Shown piece by piece: positions 57,849 through 64,000 of a stretch of 64,000 bases of DNA. Source of the stretch: Cladophialophora immunda (taxonomy: Eukaryota > Ascomycota > Eurotiomycetes > Chaetothyriales > Herpotrichiellaceae). Positions within the stretch are counted from its first letter, which is position 1, and every line of letters starts with the position of its first letter. Under the pieces are notes generated by a model. That model made no database searches and was not told the origin of the DNA. It saw only the letters and a list, made by a program, of their open reading frames with translations. A program made the translations under genes and the position numbers. Location of the stretch: the NCBI RefSeq assembly GCF_000835495.1, contig NW_015622541.1, forward strand, positions 6,882,001 through 6,946,000, in the 5' to 3' direction.

Positions 57849-59483
57849 ATGCGTTCTGCGGGCGCCGCGTTCCCGAGACGTCCTCGCCAACGGTACTACC
57901 GCTCGAAGACTGGCTGCCTGACTTGCAGGCGACGACGGAAGAGATGTGACGAAGAAGCAAAACCGTGCACCTCTTGCGTACGCAATGGCCTAGACTGTAC
58001 GTGGCCAGAATCACAGCCCAGACAGGTCCGACAAGAATCTCCATCTAACGTGTCAATGCACGGGAAACTGACCAGCTGGAAGCCCAGTAACTCAGAGTCT
58101 GTCGTCTCCAAGAGACAGTCCTGTCCCAGCCCGCCTTTATCCTATCTTGCTTCCTCCGCTTCCGCTCCTTCGTCCAGAAACTCCAGTATTGTGATCAGTT
58201 GGAGTCCGAGCACCATCGACACGGGTCTGTTGCAAACAGTCTCGACGGCCAAGGATTCTCAACTGCTCCTACAATACTATCTCGAGGATGGCGCCGGGAA
58301 GCTCTCGCCAAGAACGATAGAATCAAATCCATTCATTACCCATGTTCTCCCCCGTGCTGTCTGTGACGAGACGCTCATGAGCGCGGTCCTTGCTCTAGGA
58401 GGTGCTTTTCTCGAGGTCAAATATGACCGATCGAATTCGGTCCTGCACACTGCGTGGGAGCACTATTCAAAAGTTCTCTACGATCTACGCCACATTATTC
58501 AGAGCCTAGCCTCGCACACTGTTGAACAATCTGTTCGTGTCTTACTCATCTTAATCATCCTCGCTCATATCGAGGTCAGTGTCTCAACTCGAATAATCTC
58601 TACGGTGGAAGCCGGCTGATGAGGTTCCTTTTAGGCAATATCTGGAAAGACATGCGGCGCAATATTCTCGCATTTGCGTCCAAGCCGGCAGCTGATGCTT
58701 GACCTGCTAGCGAATGGCAAACACAACGACATGATCCGTGGTAAAGGAGTCGAGAGCTTCATACTTGAACATTACGCCTACCTGGCTCTTATAGCCCATA
58801 TTACCCCCTACGCCCTCGACCAAGCGAGGACGATCCCTCTTGATCCGGATCTGTTGTCACTAGACTCCATCCACGAGTACGACAACTTTGGCACCATCCT
58901 GAGTTGCGGCGTGTCACTTTTCGAGAAGATTCCTTTGGTATCAGTGCTCGCCAGAAGACGGTTGTGTGAGGAAGAACAGACAGGCGGCTGCTCTTGGGAA
59001 ACTTTCTCGACATATCAAAGCCTACTGGAGGATATTCTCAATTGGACATCAGGCCCTCCCGGCTCGCAGATGAAAGAGTATGAGACTGCGCAAAGATTGG
59101 CTGGCGAAGTATACCGACATGCTCTGTTGATTTATCTCAAGGTGTCCATGTGCGGCGCAGTCGTGAGCAACAGCCCGGAAGTCTTAGTCGAGATCCAAGA
59201 GCTTATCGATGCAGTTTGGGATCTATATGCAGCAGTCGTGGATTCACCTTTCGGGACTGCTATGCTGTGGCCAACAGTCATCATAGGGTCATGTCTGACA
59301 CGGGAAACTCAACGTGAGAGACTCCGAGCCGTTGCAACTTGTCCGAGATGGCATATGAGAGTCACCGAGGCTTGCATCAACATGCTAAAGCTACTCTGGA
59401 CGGATCCGGATCCTCGGGCATTTGGTCCTTATGGCTTGCACTTCATTATGAAGAAGCACAAGATCAATTTTTGCATGGTCTAA
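57849..59483 (+). CDS. Zn2Cys6 transcription factor (TF-B), paralogue of TF-A
   Basis: Two exons, 57849-58574 and 58635-59483 (60-nt intron, GTCAGT...TTAG, phase 0), 524 residues. N-terminal zinc cluster with Cys spacing 2-6-6-2-6 (CLTC, KRC, KPC, TSC, LDC) followed by TWP. Then a Ser-rich linker and TF domain 2: LLLQYYLEDGAGKLSPRTIE, FITHVLPRAVCDETLMSAVL, YRHALLIYLKVSMCGAVVSN, DSPFGTAMLWPTVIIGSCL and the end FGPYGLHFIMKKHKINFCMV. Each block has a counterpart in TF-A (for example DSPFGTLLLWPVMIIGSCL), and both genes are cut at E|AISG. Convergent with the DHA1 transporter, 241 bp apart. Confidence 0.9.
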
Positions 59484-59724
59484 CCAGGCTCACTTGGCTT
59501 TTGGGGAGGTTTTGAGATTACCAATTGATTGTCAACGAAAGCAGTATGCAAACTCTAGTGATCTTGACTGCGTAGACTGTGGTCGTTGGTTTTGCCCTAT
59601 CTGAGTCAAACCACAAACCCTGCAGTGGCAAAGGGTAAAGTTGAACCCAGATGATTTACCTCTTGATGAGAGAGCCTAGACGAAAAGGCCCCAAAGGACA
59701 ACCTCTAGAGCTCCTTGAAGGCGA

Positions 59725-61682
59725 TCAGCGTCTGGTGTCAAACTGCCTTCTTGCCATTCTAGCGTATCTTGTCGCTGTTGTCACCCTCAACTTCTTGCCC
59801 CAAATAAGCATGGGGATTGTGGTCGTTAAAATAGCGGCCGACACGACTGTACAAGTGATGAAGACGTTGGTGAGCCCGACGCCCTCGATCCACGGAGTCA
59901 GGGTCATGGCAACAACGGTGGCGAAAGCGTTACGCAGAAACGCGACCGCGACAAGAGAGTCGCCAACGATCTAGTTTGGGGCATTTAGGAGTTGTCGGAT
60001 TGAGATCCAGGTTCAGGGACAACTTACGTCCTTGTAGGAATCAATCAAATAGGTCAACGCAAGATCACTAAAGACGTTGTTGCCGATGCCAAATATGACC
60101 AGAGCGACGGCCAGAGATATCCAGTGCACTCCCTAAAATCAAAAGCATCAGTTTTCCTCTCGTCATTTATTCTGTGGTAGTGCTCACATTGTCAAGGCAC
60201 AAGCCAAACATAAGGATCCCCAACGGAGTGAGAACGATCCATGGTAGACCCAGCCATAGTCGCATTTCGGGCTCGTAAATGCCACTGTTCTTCTTGGACA
60301 AGCGGACAATGTGGAAGTCGGACAGGGGACCGCCATAAGCGCTGCCCAAGAAACTGCCAATGAAAGGTGCAAGATTCATGAGCCCGACGCCAGAAGATGA
60401 GAAGCTGTAGGGTGGATAGGTCAAATCTGCATTTCGTGAGCTTCGATCCGGAACATTTCCCGCACTTCAGCAGTTCATTTTGCCGTTGTAGCAGCTGGAG
60501 TTATAAACCAGTCAAATCCTCCTTGGCCAAGCAGCACAGCAAATGACACTTACAAATGGAGAGGACCGATAACAGGACGGAGAACCATGCGAGGAGGGAG
60601 CCGTAGATTAAGGCCGTGTACGTCACCGCCGGAATAGTACAGAGTATCTGGAACGGTTGCCAAATGTGTCGGGCAAAGTCTCTGAACCCTCCGGGCGTCA
60701 CTGTAAAGAGAGACAGCCGCTTGAGGTAGCTCTTCGGTTCGATATCCATTCTTGTGGTGTTGGATGTGACGCAGGTGAGAGGTTCTTCGGTACACTTCTC
60801 CACAGTTAACCCAGAGGTCGTTGTGAGCGTCGGTGCCACAGGCTTCTTTGCTCTGTCAGTTTGAGCATTGGCTGGCAGGATATCGACGAGCTCGGGGTTC
60901 GACACAATGGTGGGGATATATTTCGTCTCCTCATAGAGGAAGAAGAACATGACCAAGCCTGTCGCCAGCAGAATGGTGGTCCACCACCAAATCCACCGCC
61001 AACCCTGTGAATCTGCGATATATCCTGCGGCAACAGGCCCAAGATATGCTCCAGCAGTAACAGTCAGGAGATAGATGCCGTTGCAGGTCGCCCGCTGGTG
61101 CACATAGAACAAGTCTGCGATCGTCATCTGGCAGATTGTCTCGGCGATACTGCCAGCGAGGCCTGATACCACATTGGCGCCGTACATGTCTCCGGCCGTC
61201 TTCATCTTTGCTTGCCATATGGCTGTAGAACATGATATAGCAATACTGACTAGGTAGATCGGCCGTCGGCCGAACTTGAGCGCGAATGGAATGAAAATAA
61301 CACACCCACAGGCTAAGCCTGCCGTATTGGCTCCGAAAGATCGATTCAAGACCTCGGTGCTGAAGCCAAGCTCTATCATGAGAGGGCCATAGATGACAGT
61401 CCCGATATCGACGAGGACAAACACCATCAGGGTGTAATAACAAGAAAGGCCAAAATTGATGCTTTTCCGGAGCTTTGTCCAATTCAACGGATCATTGGGA
61501 TCATTGCTAGGGGTCGGATGGAGAATTATCTCGCTGTTTCTTGCACCGTGGACTGCAGAAAGATCAATACAAGAACACGGTTCTTCCAAAGGGACTCACA
61601 TACGGGTCTCGAGCTGGATTGTCCCTGGCGGCCATTGATTTGCGTTGGCTTGAGGGTTGTCTTCGTAGGGTCGAAATGCCAT
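59725..61682 (-). CDS. DHA1-type MFS transporter
   Basis: Drug:H+ antiporter-1-like plasma-membrane transporter, 555 residues, twelve helices. Five exons: 61682-61604, 61552-60554, 60426-60188, 60132-60028, 59970-59725. The first exon supplies WPPGTIQLET, and the splice continues to SEIILHPTPSNDPNDPLNW, the usual N-terminus of this fungal subgroup. Motif A: FALKFGRRPIYLVS. Also IADLFYVHQRATCNGIY, then GPVAAGYIADSQGWRWIWWW (helix 5, motif C-like GPxxG), a long cytosolic loop (about residues 225-300), PPYSFSSSGVGLMNLAPFIG and LTYLIDSYKDIVGDSLVAV after helix 10. The members known export toxins or metabolites or import vitamins and amines; substrate not determinable. Its neighbours are amine oxidases and TF-B. 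Confidence 0.92.
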
Positions 61683-63089
61683 GCTGCTGCTCAGAACACT
61701 CAAAGGGTTGAGACCAAGAACACAGAATCTGTATAACCGCTCTCGTGATGGCCAGTATATATATATATTCATGCGTCGAATTAGCTTCCTGCCTGGAGTT
61801 CCAGGTTGTTCTGTTATCAGATGTCAAGATATCGAATCCGTCAAAGAAAGTCTTCGTTAGCAGGAAATTCGGAAGTCGAGCGAACCAGTCAGTAGAAAGA
61901 CCAACACTCCATCCCGCGTAAGTGATGTCCAAGCTACCGATCTAATGTCGGGCTGGATCAACGTTCTCGAAGCAACTTTCGGTTAAAGTGGCCACTTGAA
62001 GGACCCGTACGTCAATTTTCAACGGATTCAAGCCAGAGGATCAGATAACGGTCTTATCTAAACGCTCATGAATCTGTGCCGCTACTTTCTGTCTAGCCTT
62101 CAACGCCATCTTTTGTATCTAAAACTTCACGATAGATGACGCCAGGGCAAGCCATTGCCCGCCCCGTTTGGCTCAATCGGGGCTTTGCAGAATAAGCGTT
62201 ACAAACAGCAAGACTGATCGATTGATATTCCTAGCCACATCTGGGTTCTATTGGCTTGGAGAACCGACGTGGCAACAGCACCTCCAGGTTCAAGCGATGG
62301 TTTGCGGTGTGTCTACACGCTGTAGAGGGTTGCCGAAAAGGACTATCTCCACTTTGTCAGAACTCTGGATGGCCAATTATCGTCGATCTCACTCTACCTC
62401 CCTCTTTCAGAAAGTACAATGTTTGAGGCTACAGTTCCGAGTGTGTACTAGCTCACTACATCATTCAAACTCAAGCCTCTTAACAGTTGACCGACGATAT
62501 ATCAAGCACTGAATTACACACCAATCCGCCACAATAATGCTTCGCGCCAGGGGACGGATGCGTATTGGCAATGGACCACTTCAGGCACTGGAGGGTAATC
62601 CTACCGACATCCCAACGGGGCTGCCTCCCTCTCCGGAGCTTGATCGACACAAGAGAACGAGGTAGTCGGATCTGCTATACATACACATCTTCCACAATGG
62701 CCGAGGATAAACAGAGCGGCCAACGGTGTTAGAGCAACCCAATACAGTATACTTACTTACATTACCTAGCTCTTTGAATATCAGGGTCGTATTATCGAGA
62801 AGGGAAAGAGGCGAGTCGTCGGGAGGTAGTTGGAGAGCAGGGGGGTGAGTGGTGCGAAAATGATCGATGGAGCCCTGCTTAAAAGCGGCGCGGGTACGAG
62901 GTCCTAGGGTGGATGCTCAGGTGCACAATAGGAACCGATTTAGTAATAATTGCGCGTACCTCGTCATTTGCTGCCAAGACCAAGATCTACTGATAAACCA
63001 AGGCAAAGACTCAGTCACGTCAGTGTAACACCAGCCAACGCGTTACACGGGCAGCACATGCTCACTCTACTCACTCCGACTGTCTAGGT
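61683..63089. other. Intergenic, no firm gene
   Basis: Between divergent DHA1 transporter and OCT1. A 42-codon plus-strand frame from the ATG at 62537 is Pro/Arg-rich and unrecognised. A TATATATATAT tract at 61758-61768 lies about 75 bp upstream of the transporter start and may act as its TATA region. Confidence 0.45.
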
Positions 63090-64000
63090 ATGCATAAGGC
63101 TCTGCGGCGGCAGCCTTGGACCTGCCCCAGATGCCTGCGCAAACAGCAAAGGTTCAATTCTACCGCCGCCGGAATCGCCGTAGCCAACGATAACACCTTC
63201 GATGGTGCATACCTCCATGCGTCCTCCCACTCCTCCTCCAAGAACGGTAGCGAAAATGCTCTCCTCCGTGAGGTTTTCAATAGGAAGACACTCTCCAAGA
63301 CATCATCCACCGAGAGTTCGGGCTTGATAGGAAACACGTTCCTGACCCTTCCGCAGGGCTTTCAAAAATTCGCAGAGGCGTCGGTAATACAATGCAAGAG
63401 ATTGGTAGAGAGGACGCTCGCCGCTTCCACGGCCGAGCAATACAGAGCAATACCCAGAGATCTTGATAGACTGAGCGACTTGCTTTGTCGAGTAATAGAT
63501 CTCTCCGATTTCATCAGGAGCATCCACCCGAGTGACGATGTGGCTGCCTCGGCATCTGCTTCATATTCACTGATGTTCCAGTACATGAATGAGCTCAATA
63601 CAACCACTGGCTTAAACCAGCAGCTGAAAAAGGCCTGGGACATGCCAGAGGTCCAGTCTCAGTGGAGCGAAGAGGAGAAAATGGTTGCCGTGCTCCTGAT
63701 GAGGGACTTCGCAAAATCGGGCATTCACCTTCCCGACAAACAGAGACGACAGTTTGTCTCACTCTCGAACGAGATTGTACAGCTGGGAACCGATTTTATT
63801 AATCAGATGGATCATGCAAGGGAGTATGTCTCATTTACCGTTCGTCAGTTGGATGGTATAGATCCGACGTTGGTTCAAGGCTTCAAAAACCACGAAAGAG
63901 CACAGATTCCAGTGTCGAGTAAGTGGTCCAAAATGGTTCTTAGAGCTGCCAAGGACGCTGCAACGAGGAAAGATATGTACATTGCTGAGAGAAGCGCCTC
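63090..64000 (+). CDS. OCT1: Mitochondrial intermediate peptidase (Oct1), 5' part
   Basis: M3 zinc metallopeptidase of the matrix that removes an octapeptide from imported precursors after MPP cleavage. The frame is open from ATG 63090 to the window end (303 codons seen; the full protein should be near 800). N-terminus MHKALRRQPWTCPRCLRKQQ is basic, Arg-rich and free of acids, fitting a mitochondrial presequence. Family blocks: FDGAYLHASSHSSSK, LREVFNRKT, GLIGNTFLTLPQGFQKFA, CRVIDLSDFIRSIHPSDDV, LNTTTGLNQQLKKA, LLMRDFAKSGIHLPDKQRRQF and FVSLSNEIVQLGTDFI. The HExxH zinc site lies beyond the window. No intron seen in this part. Confidence 0.93.
   Translation, partial: MHKALRRQPWTCPRCLRKQQRFNSTAAGIAVANDNTFDGAYLHASSHSSSKNGSENALLREVFNRKTLSKTSSTESSGLIGNTFLTLPQGFQKFAEASVIQCKRLVERTLAASTAEQYRAIPRDLDRLSDLLCRVIDLSDFIRSIHPSDDVAASASASYSLMFQYMNELNTTTGLNQQLKKAWDMPEVQSQWSEEEKMVAVLLMRDFAKSGIHLPDKQRRQFVSLSNEIVQLGTDFINQMDHAREYVSFTVRQLDGIDPTLVQGFKNHERAQIPVSSKWSKMVLRAAKDAATRKDMYIAERSA

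Noticed and set aside
62537..62665. A 42-codon plus-strand frame upstream of OCT1
   Set aside because: Too short, with no family resemblance, splice partner or start context to support a gene.

Overview
The window is nuclear DNA from a filamentous ascomycete (Pezizomycotina). The evidence is short spliceosomal introns (about 45-90 bases, GT-AG with CTRAY-like branch sites), Zn2Cys6 regulators, a DUF3433 membrane protein, a DUF7580 relic, an AsaB-like oxidase and NOC3, NIP7, MICOS and OCT1 orthologues of the fungal type. Gene content fits Eurotiomycetes, perhaps Chaetothyriales (black yeasts), but that placement is inference. Exon joins were worked out by eye from splice sites, reading phase and protein continuity; every multi-exon model given sums to a whole number of codons.

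Left part (1-28 kb): a DUF3433 membrane protein, a badly broken DUF7580 pseudogene, then a conserved core: a retropepsin-like-fold protein, an isochorismatase-family hydrolase with a 16-nt micro-exon, a glycogen-binding (CBM48-like) tail-anchored protein, the divergent ribosome-biogenesis pair NOC3/NIP7, and a MICOS apolipoprotein O-like subunit. From 20 kb it becomes patchy: an ankyrin gene with no visible start, an orphan C-terminal exon, an AsaB-like oxidase, fragments of an aldehyde dehydrogenase and of ankyrin genes, and an uncharacterised membrane glycoprotein.

Middle (28-45 kb): a Zn2Cys6 regulator (TF-A), a short-chain dehydrogenase, an alpha/beta hydrolase with a GC-AG intron, a five-exon zinc-less MDR reductase, and a hemicellulose module: secreted GH67 alpha-glucuronidase, divergently placed cytosolic GH43 glycosidase, and an MFS sugar porter, with GGCTAR (XlnR/Xyr1-type) motifs in both intergenic regions. 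The likely logic is outside removal of (methyl)glucuronic acid, uptake of sugars or short oligomers, and inside hydrolysis.

Right part (46-64 kb): a flavin-containing monooxygenase, an uncharacterised polytopic membrane protein, two paralogous flavin amine oxidases flanking a Zn2Cys6 regulator, a second Zn2Cys6 regulator (TF-B) that is a paralogue of TF-A and shares its intron position, a DHA1-type MFS transporter, and the 5' part of OCT1 running off the window. TF-A and TF-B bracket about 27 kb of catabolic/oxidative genes. No PKS, NRPS or terpene synthase, tRNA, rRNA, intact transposon or CRISPR array was seen.
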